Part shown: positions 47,682 to 60,620 of the stretch, in pieces
How positions within the stretch are numbered: the stretch's first letter is position 1
Layout of the letters: every line of letters begins with the position of its first letter
Origin: Anisodus tanguticus
Taxonomy: Eukaryota; Streptophyta; Magnoliopsida; Solanales; Solanaceae
Assembly: GCA_034509755.1 (NCBI GenBank)
Contig: CM067561.1
Span: 8,002,646 to 8,066,645, forward strand
Reading direction: 5' to 3'
DNA: 64,000 nt
Notes under the pieces: model-generated
Told to the model about the DNA's origin: nothing
What the model saw: the letters and a program-made list of their open reading frames with translations, nothing else
Databases searched by the model: none
Translations under genes and position numbers: made by a program

Positions 47682-48791
47682 TGTTGAATATGTAAAGCAA
47701 CAACAGGAATAGTAAATAGCTATTACAATGATCGAAAGGATAAACAACTATTAGGACAACAACAAGTTGTCAATATCTTGATCTTGAATGAAACTTCAAA
47801 TATAGAACTTGTATTCGGAAATACAAGAACATGAACTGCTACACTTGTGGCTTGTAGATCCACTGAGAATATGAACGATTAGAGTCCTTCGTTTGTTAAG
47901 TTTACACCTGAAACACTTAGCAACCAATTAGATAAACCACAACACCACCGGCTGAGTCGAGAGATGGCTCTCTGTCTTTAAGACAAGATTGCCCCCGTAT
48001 ATAGGCTTTACGAAAGTGTGGACAATAGTCTTCCAAGATGAAACAACAAACTATCAAGTGTGCAAAGCCTACATAAATGATCTCAGCGAAGAACACGAAT
48101 AATGAAGATAGCTAAGAGAAGGATTGCTATCAGGAAAATCTGATCTTATTGTGATGTTGTGAACTTGTTTTTCTGTTCATATGTTCATATATGTTCTCAT
48201 GTTCTTATATAGAATTGAGCCAAGGCTTCAATTTATAGGTGTGTAAGATGGCTTCTTCAAGTGCCCCACAATGACAATCAATTGCCATGTAATGGATGAC
48301 ATTTAACCCCAAGTAATGCAATAACATAATGGTCCAAGTAATGACCATTATTGGGTGGTTTCAATGCCATTGAAGCCCCATCAATAGCCAAGACTTTTGG
48401 GATTCCGTCGAGCAACCACTGCCCATGAAGCGCCGCGGCGCTAATTCGACACAGAACTCACTGCCAGTCACGCGCCGCGGCGCTGCTAGGGGGGCGCCGC
48501 GGCCCTTCTCGGCTCCGCGACCCTTTTCCAACCCGTACCATCTTACACTTCTCACAATCCTTCCTTCGTTTACCAACATGGAACACTTTGTCATTTAGAA
48601 AATAACCATCCATCATTCTATGTCTCAAACATTTCACTTATGTACCAATATCTCTTTCATTAACGAAATTTATGAGACTTGGCACTAAGATTGCACGTGT
48701 ATGGAAATGATATTTCCGACGTGCGGGGCCCAATTGTTCGAGTCATAAATAACGGGATAAACTTAATTCCACATTAGTAAATTTCCAACAA
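47682..48791 (-). repeat. 3' LTR of the truncated large-LTR element
   Basis: It starts TGTTGAATATGTAAAGCAAC and ends AAATTTCCAACA. A GC-rich block at 48420-48540 ('cgcgccgcggcgctgctagg') stands out in AT-rich surroundings. Confidence 0.88.
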
Positions 48792-50972
48792 TCCCCTCTT
48801 GAAAGAGATTTTGGTGCACACACAAGGTGCATACTTTCAGCGAAAAGATATTGCATCAGGAGAGGTAGCTTCCGCTTTGAACCTTCCCTAGTTGAATACT
48901 ATCGGACTTACTTACTGCGCGGTGAACGTGATATCTTGAACCGTCAGTATTTAATGTAAGCCAAGACAATGGTACCAACACAATACATCCCATTTATTTG
49001 TTTCTTCTTTTGTTCTGTCCGTTGTGGCTGTGGACACACTTGGTTCTTAAGTGCATTCATTTGAGGCGGCATATCCTCGCACATAAATAGGTGATCTCCT
49101 ACCAGGTATCCTGCTATACCCCACTTCACAAGTGTTAGGAATCATTAAAAGTTTTCCCAACCTTTACCTCAACCGTTTGAGGATCGTTAAAGGTTTGGAA
49201 GCTTAATCTTTACCCACCATGCAGGTAGCACTTTAATGTCTATCGCGGGAACGGCTTTGGATTCATGTTTCTTAAAAAGAAATCATAATCCAAAGTGCTC
49301 TTGCTTCCATCGAAGTGCTCAACTAAACCTTTTCCAGCTTAATTTTCCCATTTAACCAAATTCTTGGGATCTCCAGTCAGTATGGTTGGGTTACCACCGC
49401 AAAGGTTCATATTGTTTGGGTTTTTAAGCCCATTTTCCTAGACAGACAGAACTCTTGATCTTCGGGTAGTCCCTTAGTTAAGGGTCCGATATATCCTTTG
49501 ATTAGTAATCAAGGAAGTGACACCCATGATGATCAACTGCCATACGGTCTCATGTCTCCGACAGATCCGACAGATATGTCCAGACGCCGTCATCCGTGCC
49601 CTTTCTAAAGCCAACCGGCTAGCCACAATGTATAACTGCTGAAGGCACGGGTTTCTCCCAATAAGGGACGTCCTCTAAGGAGTCGTGAACTTACTCAACT
49701 TCTTTCATGCTTTGTATAAAGCGATAACCTCCGATTCCAACATGAATCGGCCGATGCAAGTTTGCTTAGAGGATTTTCAAAGACCCACCATACACATTTC
49801 CTTGTGGCTTTGGTGTTCTTCATATCTGATATGCAATTTGCATCACTGTGTTCTCTTAGAACCGCTGGACATCCAGAATACCATAATTCGTAGATAAGAG
49901 AATATTTTAGATATCGTCATATCCGACTTAACGCCTTCTATCGATCATTTCCAGAATCACGAGTGAACCTTAATTCAACTGATCTGCTTTGTAGGCCGAT
50001 ACCAGGTCGGTTGTAGTGTGTACAATACATTGAACTACATGTGACCTGCACATATCACTCCTTGTATATGAGTGCACCATGATTCCAATCAGTTCTATGA
50101 TTCATATCCATTGGTGGCTTTAACGAGACTGTCAAATATCTCCCAACTGAGTTTGGAGTTAGACCAGTCCGTTAGATGTCTTAGAAATCTCTATTCCTAA
50201 GATGTCATATGTGATACCCACGTCTTTCATATCGAGACTTTTGTTTCAATATGACTTCCACTTTCAAACTGTTGGTTTTTCCAACTATTGGCTTTCTAAC
50301 TTCAGAGTCAATGTTTCTGTTGTCAGATTCATTGTTTCTGTTTTATCTGAAACTTCCAGGACCAAAATGTAAACATTTCAGGGACCAAAAAGAAAGTTCA
50401 GGAAGAAACCCAACAGTCCAACAAACCAACTCTGATCCTCCCCTTCCAACTCTCTGATTAGGAACGTTGTTTCAACATCCATGTAACGCAAGACTACAAT
50501 GTCCCTGGATGTTAAGCTATTCACAGGGGAGCACATGTACAAGTAGTCGAGGCCTTATACTCGTCAGTATATCCATCTACTTTGTACTCAATTTTGAGTA
50601 TCCACTTTTACAACCCAAATGTTCTTTTCCCGGAGGAAGGTCAACAATTACACAAGTATGGTTCTATAAGATGGAATCTATTTCTCTTTCTGTAGATTCT
50701 TTCCAAAGCAGCGCTTCTGGAGATGATAATTATTTGTTAATTGTCCATGGTTCATTCTCAACCATACAAGCTAGAAGGACTGGAACAAGTCTTTGTCCCC
50801 TCTTTGCTCCGTCTCGGTTCAACATCTAGAATCCCTGAGTTCCGTAGATCTGGAATATTAAGTTCCGGATAATCAGCAACTTCTGAGTCCTGTAGCTCCG
50901 AAACGTCTGGTTCCGGACAGTCAGGCACTCACGGGTTCTTGTTAACCTTGGGCAATTACTTCTTTTTCCTTC
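48792..50972 (-). other. Non-coding 3' region of the truncated large-LTR element
   Basis: About 2.2 kb shared with 58505-60620 but with no recognisable reading frame. Reverse transcriptase and RNase H, expected between integrase and the 3' LTR, are not visible. This region is kept in both copies and was therefore present in their common parent. Confidence 0.6.
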
Positions 50973-51213
50973 TCAAGGAAAGTTATCTTCAAAGAATTCA
51001 GAATTCTTTGACACTAAGAGGCGATAAGCACTACTGTTGTTTGCAGGTCCAATGGATATGCAATTTACAGTCTTAGGTCCAACTTGACCTATTTCGGTAT
51101 TCCAACCTCTACCAAGCCACCCCACATCACAACATTTGTATGTGAGATCCTTTCCATATTTCACACGGAGGGTTATCCTTATCCTTATGCGTATTTGTGT
51201 TGAGAATCACATT

Positions 51214-52137
51214 AGCTGCAACATGCTCCTATTAAATTAATTTCCTTGAAGGACATAATCTACAACATACATGAAGCTTGGTAGATCAATCGGTTCCAAA
51301 TGAAATAATTCTTGAAAAGAGGAGAGGAGCAAATGATCAAAATGGTCATAATAAGGAGGCAATGTGCTCTCGAAGAGCCTACGACACAACATTTCATGAA
51401 ACCTCTGAGAGGTTTATATACCAAAAAATAATGAAAGTGATGAGATCTCAATAAGTTATGTCACATTGTGTACTGATAAAAATGATATATCGTCGGCGAT
51501 ATCTTTGGTACAATATAGCACAATATTGTAAAAGATTGTGAGGATCTGAATTCTACGTCTATAAAGCATGCTACCATAGACATTATACCAAGTAAAATGA
51601 TGCATTTTGGCTTCAAGCTTATTGGGCCAGTAGTCTAGACAACATAAAATTTCACACATTTAAATATTAATGGATATTGTCACTTGATAAAATTTATATG
51701 AAAATTCTTGAAGAATTTTAAATGCATGAAGCATATACAGATTCTAAAAATCTGTATAGATTAAATCAATCAAGATGAATGAGATTTTAGCATAATGAGT
51801 ATTCATTGACTAAGGGTACACATGACTCTATTATCCTTAAATCTTTATGAGTGTAAATTGATTACTTGAATATTATTCAAACTCTTGAAGAGTTTTCAAA
51901 AGCACTAGATTATCTGCTGAAAGAAGTTGAATTGAGAAACTTGCAGAACTCTTTGGTCCTGAAGTGTCATATCTTTATGCAATTGATGCATTTATATATT
52001 TAGCTATCCCTATGAGGGATTACAACGATGTTGTTCTACATGACAGTCAAATCATATAAAGATAACATCTGTTTATAAAGCAAGTCAGGAATGCACTTGG
52101 AGTGATTTAAACAATATTATATGCGATGCAACTGTAT
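51214..52137 (+). other. Internal remnant of the 12-kb copia
   Basis: Degenerate sequence between the nested insertion and the RNase H remnant. Short pieces recall copia RT-RNase H linkers, but I cannot place domains with confidence. Confidence 0.4.
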
Positions 52138-52380
52138 CCAAAGACCGAAGACACAACATCATACATAGTCCAACTAAATGGAGGATTCATAAAAGGAGAT
52201 AAAATAACACATATTTCACCAAAGTTGTTCTTCACAAACAATCTCCAAAAGAATGATGATATTAACGTGCAATAGATTCGTTCAAGTGACAATATGGTTG
52301 ATTGGTTCACCAAGTCTTTACCAACTGTAACTTTTGAGAAGATGGTCCACAAGATTGAATTGCGAAGATTCAAGTTTTAG
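52138..52380 (+). pseudogene. RNase H C-terminal end of the 12-kb copia
   Basis: An 81-codon frame reads 'QLNGGFIKGDKITHISPKLF', then one stop, then 'IRSSDNMVDWFTKSLPTVTF' and 'HKIELRRFKF', ending in TAG at 52380. This is the standard copia RNase H tail (IxGDxTKHI... and ...DLFTKSLP... motifs), here with W for L and an internal stop. Confidence 0.85.
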
Positions 52381-52605
52381 ATTGATGTTCTCATCAGGGG
52401 GAGTTAATACGCGCTGTACTCTTTTTCCCTTACAAGGTTTTTGTCCCATGGGGTTTTTTCTTGCAAGGTTTTTAATGAGGTAGTCAAAATGCGTATTATT
52501 AAAAATGTGTACTCTTTGACCTTCACTAGAATATTTTCTACTGAGTTTTTTCTAGTAAGGTTTTAACGAGGCACATTATGTACCAAATAGACATTCAAGA
52601 AGAAG

Positions 52606-52798
52606 TGTTATAATTATTATTTATTATTGTGGATGTATATCTCTACAAGGAAAGTTAGGGTTAGTAACTTTGGGACCAAGTCAGTTTTTTATTATAAATA
52701 GAGATGTTCTCTCCATTGTATATACATACTTCAAGAAAAGTAAAGAACTCTCCCCTCTCTCTGTAATATTCTTGTTCTAGTTTTATTATTTCATAATA
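52606..52798 (+). repeat. 3' LTR of the 12-kb copia locus
   Basis: It starts TGTTATAATTATTATTTATT after the polypurine tract and ends TTTCATAATA (one change from the 5' copy's TTTCATAACA). Confidence 0.88.
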
Positions 52799-53800
52799 TA
52801 TTTGAATTAATTCATTTGGGAGCACTCTTGGGACACCAAAACATGACTTTTGAGAGAGAAATCAATAGGTAATCATGGGATATCATTAAGGTATAGTTTA
52901 TAACTCAAATCTTTGAGTTTTACATGAGATGCCAAGGGAAAATAGTTCTGGCGAAATTATAAGATGTCGAAGGGAAATGGTTCGGTGAAAGTGTGATAAG
53001 TTGAAGGGAAATGGTTCCGGTGAATGTGTGTACGTCAAAAAATGATTCCGGCGGTATATAGACCTCGCAAGTTCTTCACGGGTCATGGAATCTCAAATAT
53101 TGTCGAGGAGTTCTGTGTTTATACAAGTTTTGGAGAGCTTTTCGTACTTGAGATATATCATTGTTTTGCATTACATCTTTCATTCTTACCTGATTATATG
53201 CTTAATTAATTATTGAACATTTTTTGATACTTAATTTTTTTTTATTCAGTGAAAACCTTACTTGGGTATAATGTAGATTTGTAAGGTTAAATGATGACTT
53301 TCTTACAAAATCTTGTCACTACTTCTTCATTGTCCGTCTATGAGATATACTAGGTACATGTGATTTCATACTCATACTACTTTTAACGCACTCTCTGTGG
53401 TGCAAATTTGACTCTTAATACGTTTGGGCCCCGTAGAGTGGCCTGAGTTCGAGGGTGCTGATTCCAAAAATCTAGTGGTGAGCTGCGTAGATGATCCGTA
53501 GTGCCAGTCACTTGCTATCTTTATTTATTGGATTAATTATGTCGTATATTAATTAGGGAAACAACGCTATCAAATTAGGTCTACTTTTTAAAATCTTACA
53601 AAAACTGACCCACATTTATTTTTTACCATCGCCCCTTTCTTTCGCTAGGGTTTAAATATCTCTTTCCCTATTTTACTGCTTCAATTTATGTATATATTTC
53701 TTCAAATATTGTTGATTGAAACTTGAAGAATAGAAGTTCACCATCGAAGACCAATCTAAGCTTCGATTTCTGAAATTTGTTTGTTTCGAATTTGTTAGTT

Positions 53801-53953
53801 GTTTGAAATTTGGATTGAGTGTTGTTCTAATTAATTGAAAACATCAAGAGGAGTTGAAAACTTAAATTTAAAGTATTTTGGAGCAGATTTGAATTAAATT
53901 TGAGTCAAATTTCAGAAATGGATTAAGGAAGAACAAGAAGTCAGGAGCCTCAT
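53801..53953 (+). repeat. Direct repeat, copy A
   Basis: It shares with 54371-54523 the phrases 'caagaggagtt', 'aaaacttaaa', 'atttggagca' (with a change) and 'aaatttcagaaa', then 'aaggaagaa'. Unit spacing is ~570 bp, suggesting a local duplication. Confidence 0.6.
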
Positions 53954-54370
53954 CCTATTTATTAAATTTTGCCAATGTTGATTGATATTGCCGAAATTGT
54001 TTGGGTGAAGCTAAAAGTTGTTGAAAAAGCTTGTAGTAACTTGAAGCTACAGTGCTAGGTTGCTTTAGTTTGATTAACGTCGGCTTCGGGAATCATACCA
54101 GTTGCGAAACTCGGATTTCATATACAAAGTATACATCACTATATAATATTATACAACATTATACAAAATTATAATAAGTGTATAATATTGTATATTGGGT
54201 GTGCATACACAGTTATACAATATTGCTATTTTTGTTCGCAATTTATGTTCGACTTTGGTGGCAATAATCCTTCTTTTATTATCAGTGTATAGGAACGAAG
54301 ATCTTGCTTTCAACAAAATATTCGCCGATATAAAATTTGAGATAAAAACGAAATAAGTATTGTTGGGTTT

Positions 54371-54523
54371 GCTTGAAACATCATTAGGTGTTGTTCCAAT
54401 CGGTTGGAAAGTTCAAGAGGAGTTCAAAACTTAAAATTTGAAGTGATTTGGAGCATAATTTGAGCGAGATTTGAGTTAAATTTCAGAAAAGGCTCAAGGA
54501 AGAAGAACATGTGAAGCTCCATT
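54371..54523 (+). repeat. Direct repeat, copy B
   Basis: Second copy of the duplication at 53801-53953. Both copies are followed by a 'gaagctcc/gagcctc'-like phrase. Confidence 0.6.
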
Positions 54524-56819
54524 GATAGGATTCATTTGTATACCAATGTATAATTTTGTATAATATTGTATATAGGTATATAAACACTTCTTATACACTA
54601 TTATACAAGATAAATACATTATTTATATGTATTTGGTGAATTTCTCACTACTTCTTCTGCTTCTTTGTTTTTTCCTATGGTAATTTTAGTGTTGAAATTA
54701 AGGTATAATGGTGGCTAAAAGGTATTTTCTAAGAAGGTATACATGATAAATCTCCATTAAAAACAAGTTGAAATCACAAATTGAAACAAAAAAATATCTA
54801 ATTATACAATATTTGTATAATCTATATTATATGAAAAGCATGAAGAACTTTAGAAATTGTGAATGAACTTTTTGTCTTTCATTAAAAGACCCTACAATAG
54901 ACACAATTGTCATTTACTCTTTAGTATTTAATTATCTTTATAATATTTCACCTATTTCATTTTTTAGAAAAGTAAAAAAATTCATTATTATTTTTGTAGT
55001 TGTTTTGGTAAATATTTTTTTGGAAAAGTACAAAAGATTTGACAAACAAAAAGTAATAAATAAGGAAATAACCAATAAACATGCCTCTTCATTGACAGAA
55101 TTTTGGCTTGATGAAAATTTCTGAATCCAAACGTATTAAATAAAATGTTACAATATTACAATAAGACAAATTAATATGGTAGATACCCTATAAATTATTC
55201 TTATAGGGTATAGGATTTTGCAAGTAACTTTTAAGAACATTTATTATTTAGTAAGATTTAAGAATCTTTTTTGGCTTTGGAAATCCACCATTATTTCTGT
55301 TGTTTTTTTTTAATTTGATAAATATTTTTTTAAAAAGTAAAATATTTTTTACTTTGACAAATATTTTTGAAAAAGTAAATTACCTTTATTTATGGAAAAA
55401 TAATTAATGCCAAATTTAGGATTTCAATCAATTAGAATTATATTTTGTTCAAATCATTTTCTTACTTAAATTAAATAGCACAATTAAAATACCTCATATG
55501 TTAGAAGTCGAAAGAGGTCTTCTTCTTCTTCTTTTCTCACGTAGTGCATCTTGACTTCTTCAACTGTAAATGAAATTGTTGATCGAACTATTTTTCATTT
55601 ATTGAAAGACTCTACAATAGATAAAATTTGTACCCTAATCATAATTGTGATAAACTTCAAATTGCAAAATGCATCGTCACAAAAGTTTTAGTGTTGGACC
55701 GTATAATTTCAACAATATATTTTCTTACATGGCTTTAACGATATATTGAATTTTTAAAATGAATATTCAATGTCATCAACAAGAATTTGATCATTATAGG
55801 TCAATTGAAGTGACAAAAAGAAACATACATCAAAAGCATTATCTATGAAGAGATATTGGGTGAGATGCAATTACATAACATACTTATTATTCTTTCATAC
55901 CATGTAACATGTATAACTACAAATACTCTATAACTGACTTAACCGTTACTTATTTATGTTTGCAGATCATGTAGACATTCAAAAAAATTCCAGCTATTGC
56001 ATCTATGTAGTAATATTTGTCTTTACCATTTAAATGAATGTTATATTTATTCTAACTCTGCTATTTTACATAATTTAATCTTCTTACACATAATTTTCTT
56101 ACTAATCTTTAATTGGTCTTAGTCTGATAGAGAACGAGTTTCAATTTTTGGCACAAAATAGTCAAAGAAGACAGAATAAACTATATCAACAATATTGTTA
56201 ATAAAGAGATATCATATGCAACATGATATATATGTATGCCATGTTCATTTATTTTCATTTATTTTCATTATATAAATGAATATTGCATTTATTTTTACGC
56301 CAATTATTATTTTATAATAATTCATTTTTTAAATATATCTTTATATAATTTTTTAAAATTGACGTGATACACACATGCAACGCACGTATACTAAAACAAG
56401 TTTCTATATGTGTGTAAATGTGTATAAGTGCATATTTTCGTATATAATATTGTACAATTATATTTTTTAGTATATATACCTACACATTATACATTTTTAT
56501 ACACCTATATACATAATGTACCTGTCTTTGTATATAAGTGTATAACATTATATAAAAGTGTTTTTGGGTCAATAATTTGCAATGTATGTTATGAGCTATA
56601 TTTTTGCAATGTAAATCAGTGAATTGTACTTTTATGAAATTTTCTCTTTGTATTTAGTCGATTCAGCCTTGTATTAGTATTCTTAATAGCTCTTGTACAC
56701 ATGACACCAGTCTTGGTGGTATATTGGGTTGTTTCCGCATTTTTATTATTATATAGACTTGATTATGGATATTTATATTTTTCATTTTATTTTCCGCTTA
56801 TTTGACTTAAAATAAACCG

Positions 56820-56892
56820 ATTGTTCATCTTTTGGATTACCTATCGGGTTAAAAATAGGTGTTATCATGACTTTAGATTTTGGATCGTGACA
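56820..56892 (-). repeat. Gypsy-like LTR end
   Basis: The minus strand reads TGTCACGATCCAAAATCTAA, then 'gtcatgataacacc'. This resembles the TGTCACGACCC start seen at 26606. Extent beyond the terminus is unknown. Confidence 0.4.
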
Positions 56893-57328
56893 ACGCATAA
56901 AACCATAAAGATTGTACTCAACTCAAGTTACAAAGAGTTTAAAGAGATACCATCCTTTCAAGGGGACTGACTGGATTAGGATACCACATTGATCCTGAAC
57001 CAGCATTCTGATGTCATCTATTTTATTGCTTTCATATTTTGTTATGTATCTCTATTACTTATTGTGGTTTACACTTGAGCAAATTAAAGGACTAACAATT
57101 TTTTTGCAGGCTGTCTCATTTTCAATTGACTAGGTCCAGAGAGTAATCGATTAAAATTTTAACAGGCTTACAATTCACTCCACTCTTGTACTTTCTTGAA
57201 TCTTTTGTTGGAACTTGAGATCATCATTTTTAATTGATTTTGGTTCGCCTAACGATTATGTTGGGCACCAATCATGACATGGGTAATTTGGGCCATGATA
57301 TTTACCTTTATATGCTTACTATGTTTAA

Positions 57329-57353
57329 AGGACAGCCCGATACATTAAAATCT
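57329..57353 (-). mobile_element. SINE, 3' part left of the copia insertion
   Basis: 'cagcccgatacattaaaatct' corresponds to the reverse of the SINE tail (AG..TAGTGCACCGGGCT...) in intron 5 of galactokinase. The SINE continues at 63826 on the far side of the copia element. Confidence 0.65.
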
Positions 57354-58504
57354 TGTTGGAATATGTAAAGCAACAACGGAAATAGTAAATAACTATTACA
57401 GTGATCGAAAGGATAAACAACTAAGATTACAACAACAAGTTACCAATATCTTGATCTTTAATTGAAACTTGAAATATAAAACTTGTATTCGGAAATACAA
57501 GAACATGAACTGCTACACTTGTGGCTTGTAAATCCGCTGAGAATACGAACGGTTAGAGTCCTTCGTCTGTTAAGTTAACACCTGAAACACTTAGCAACCA
57601 ATTAGATAAACCACAACACCACCAGCTGAGTCGAGAGATGGCTCTCTGTCATTAAGACAAGATTGCCCCCGTATATAAGCTTTACGGAAGTGTGGACAAT
57701 AGTCTCCCAATATGAAACATCAAACTATCAAGTGTGCAAAGCCTACACAAATGATCTCAGCGAAGAACACGAATAATGAAGATTGCTAAGAGAAGGATTG
57801 CTATCAGGAAAATCTGATTTCTTTGTGGTGTTGTGAACTTGTTTTCTGTTCATATTTTCATATATGTTCATCTCTAAAATTGAGCCAAGGATTCAATTTA
57901 TAGGTGTGCAAGATGGCCTCTTCAAGTGCCCCACAATGGCAATCAATTGCCATGCAATGGATGACATTTAACCCTCAAGTAATGCAGCAACATAATGGTC
58001 TAAGTAATGGCTGTTATTGGGTGGTTTCAATGCCATTGAAGCCCCCTCAGCCAAACCTTTGGGATTCCGTCGAGCAAACACTACCTGAGAAGAGTCGCGG
58101 TGCTGCAGCATTTAGCGCCGCGGCTCCAGAAAACCAATGAAACTTACTGCCAGTCACGCGCCGCGGCGCTGCTAGGGGGCGCTCCGGCGCCGCGACCCAG
58201 TCCGGGAGGCACTGCTGCCCTTCTCGACTCCGCGGCCCTTTTCCGACCCGTTCCATCTTACACCTCGCATAACCTTTTCTTCGTTTACCAACGTGGAACA
58301 TTTATCATTTAGCAAATAACCATCGATCATTCTATATCTCAAACATTTCACTTACGTACCAATATCTATTTCATTAACGAAATTTACGATACTTGGCACT
58401 AAGATTGCACATGTGTGGAAACGATATTTCCGATGTGCGGGGCCCAATTTTTCGAGTCATAAATAATGGGATAATCTTAATTCCGCATTAGTAAATTTCC
58501 AACA
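57354..58504 (-). repeat. 3' LTR of the large-LTR copia
   Basis: 1151 bp. Contains the GC-rich block at 58090-58230. The ORFs at 57904-58140, 58047-58301 and 58100-58312 are LTR sequence crossing this block. Confidence 0.9.
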
Positions 58505-60620
58505 ATCCTCTCTTGAAAGAGATTTTGGCGCACACACAATGTGCCTACTTTCAACAATCTTTCAGCGAAAAGATATTGCATCAGGAGAGGTAGCTTACGC
58601 TTTGAACCTTCCTTAGTTGAATACCATCGGACTTACTTACTGCACGATGAACGTGATGTCTTGAACCGTCAGTGTTTAATGTAAGCCTAGACAACAGTAC
58701 CAACACAATACCTCTCATTTATTCATTTCTTCTTTTGTTCTGTCCGTTGTGGCTGTGGACACACTTGGATTCTTAAGTGCGTTCCTTTGAGGCGTCCTGT
58801 CCTCGCACTTATATAGGTGATATCCTACAAGGTATCCTGTTATACCCCACTTCACAAGTGTTAGGAATCATTAAAAGTTTTTCCAACCTTAACATCAACC
58901 GTTTGAGGATCGTTAATGGTGTGGAAGCTTAACTTTTACCCACCATGCAGGTAGCACTTTAATGTCTATCGCGGGAATGACTTTAGATTCATTTTTCTTA
59001 AACAGAAACCATATTCCGAAGTGCTCTTGCTCTCACCGAAGCGCTCAACTGAACCTTTTCCAGTTTAGTTTTTCCATTGAACCAAATTCTTGGGATCTCC
59101 AGTCGGTATGGTTGGGTTACCACCGCAAAGGTCCGTATTTGTTTGGCTTTTAAGCCCATTCCCCTAGACAGACATAACTCTTTATCTTTGGGTAGTCCCT
59201 TAGTTAAATGGTCCGCTATATCCTTTGATTAGTAATCAAGGAAGTGACACCTGTGATGATCAATTATCATACGATCTCATATCTCCAACAGATCCAACAG
59301 ATATGTCCAGACGCCGTCATCTGCACCCTTCCTGAAGCCGACCGGCTAGCCACAATGTATAATTTCTGAAGGCACGAGTTTCTCCCAATAAGAGACGTCT
59401 TTTAAGGAGTCGTAAAGTTACTCAACTTCTTTCCTGATTTGTTAAAAGCAATAAAATCTGATTTCATCATGAATCGGCCAATGCAAGGTTGCTTAGAGGA
59501 TTTTCCAAGACCCACCATACACGTTTACTTGTGGCTTTAGTGTTCTTCATATCTGATGTCCAGTTTGCATCTCTGTGTTCTCCCAGAACCGCTGGACATC
59601 CAGAATATCATAATCTGTAGATAAGCGAATATTTCAAATATCATCATATCCGACTTAACGCCTTCTATCGATCATTTCCAGAATCACGAGTGAACCTTAG
59701 TTCAACTGATCTGCTTTGTAGGCCGATATCAGGTCGGTTGTAGAGTGTACAATACATTGACCTACATGTGACATGCACATATCACTCCTTATATATGGGT
59801 GCACCATGAGTCTAATCAGTTCTATGATTCATATCCATTGGTGGCTTCAACGAGACTGTCAATTATCTCACAACTGAGTATGGAGTTGGACCAGTCCGTT
59901 AGATGTATTAGAGATCCAATTCCTAAGATGTCATCTGTGATGCCCATATCTTTTGTTTCAATATAACTTCCACTCTCAGACTGTTGGTTTTCCAACTATT
60001 GGCTTTCTAACTTCAGAGTCAATGTTTCTGTTGTTAGATTCATTTTTTTTGTTTTATCTGAAACTTCCAGGACCAAAATGTAAACATTTCAGGGACCAAA
60101 ATGAAAGTTCAGGAAGAATCCCAATAGTCCAGCAAACCAACTCTGATCCTCCCCTTCCAACTCTTCGGTTAGGAAGGCTATTTCAGTATCCATGCCACGC
60201 AAGACTACAATGGCCCTGGATGTTAAGCTATTCATAGGGGAGCATATGTACAAGTAGCCGAGGCCTTACACTCGTCAGTAGATCCATCTACTTTGTACTC
60301 AATTTTGAGTATCCACTTTTACAACTAAAAGGTTCTTTTCCCGGAGGAAGGTCAACCACTACACAAGTATGGTTCTATTTAATGGAATCTATGACAATTC
60401 TCTATTAATTGTCCATAGTTCATTCTCAACCATACAAGCTAGAAGGCCTGGAACAAGTCTTTGTCCCCTCTTTGCTCCATCTCGGTTCAACATCTTGAAT
60501 CCCTGAGTTTAAGTTCCGGATAATCAATAACTTTCGAGTCCTGTAGATACGGAATATCTAGTTCCGAACAGTCAGGCCCTCGCGGGTTCTTGTTAACCTC
60601 GAGCAATTACGTCTTTTTCC
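58505..60620 (-). other. Non-coding 3' internal region of the large-LTR copia
   Basis: Conserved with 48792-50972 but without a recognisable reading frame. This is where RT and RNase H would be expected in a complete copia. Confidence 0.6.

Larger units (their letters stand above)
47682..51213 (-). mobile_element. 5'-truncated copy of the large-LTR copia family, nested
   Basis: The 3' LTR (47682-48791) is at the left, then the polypurine tract (TCAAGAGGGGAT on the minus strand), then ~2.4 kb of internal sequence that follows 58505-60865 of the related element almost throughout. Similarity stops near 51213 ('gagaatcacattag' shared, then different). Integrase C-terminal residues such as 'KTVNCISIGPANNSSAYRLL' are readable at 50973-51164. 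The 5' LTR, gag and most of pol are lost. It inserted into the 12-kb copia. Confidence 0.85.
40821..52798 (+). mobile_element. 12-kb copia locus with short LTRs, split by two nested LTR elements
   Basis: 5' LTR 40821-41015 and 3' LTR 52606-52798 are close copies, sharing 'aaagttagggttagtaactt' and 'tataaatagagatgttctct'. A primer binding site (TGTTATCAGTACGAG) follows the 5' LTR and a polypurine tract (TCAAGAAGAAG) precedes the 3' LTR. Flanks TATCT (40816-40820) and TATTT (52799-52803) are a decayed 5-bp duplication. Own internal sequence remains at 41016-41752, 46560-47681 and 51214-52605. The rest is younger insertions (41758-46554 and 47682-51213). Only an RNase H end is recognisable as coding. 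Confidence 0.88.
52799..57328. other. 4.5-kb AT-rich intergenic region with internal repeats
   Basis: No supported gene. It contains a ~150-bp direct repeat (53801-53953 and 54371-54523), several clusters of TATACAA/ATTATAC phrases (54120-54240, 54540-54620, 56400-56550), and a Gypsy-like LTR end at 56892. The short ORFs at 53024-53209 and 56428-56622 have low-complexity composition. Confidence 0.5.

Noticed and set aside
48361..48594. GC-rich 77-aa ORF
   Set aside because: Part of the variable LTR block; related LTRs show different frames at the same place.
57904..58312. Three overlapping ORFs
   Set aside because: LTR sequence repeated at 63302-63640 and 48361-48594 with changed frames.
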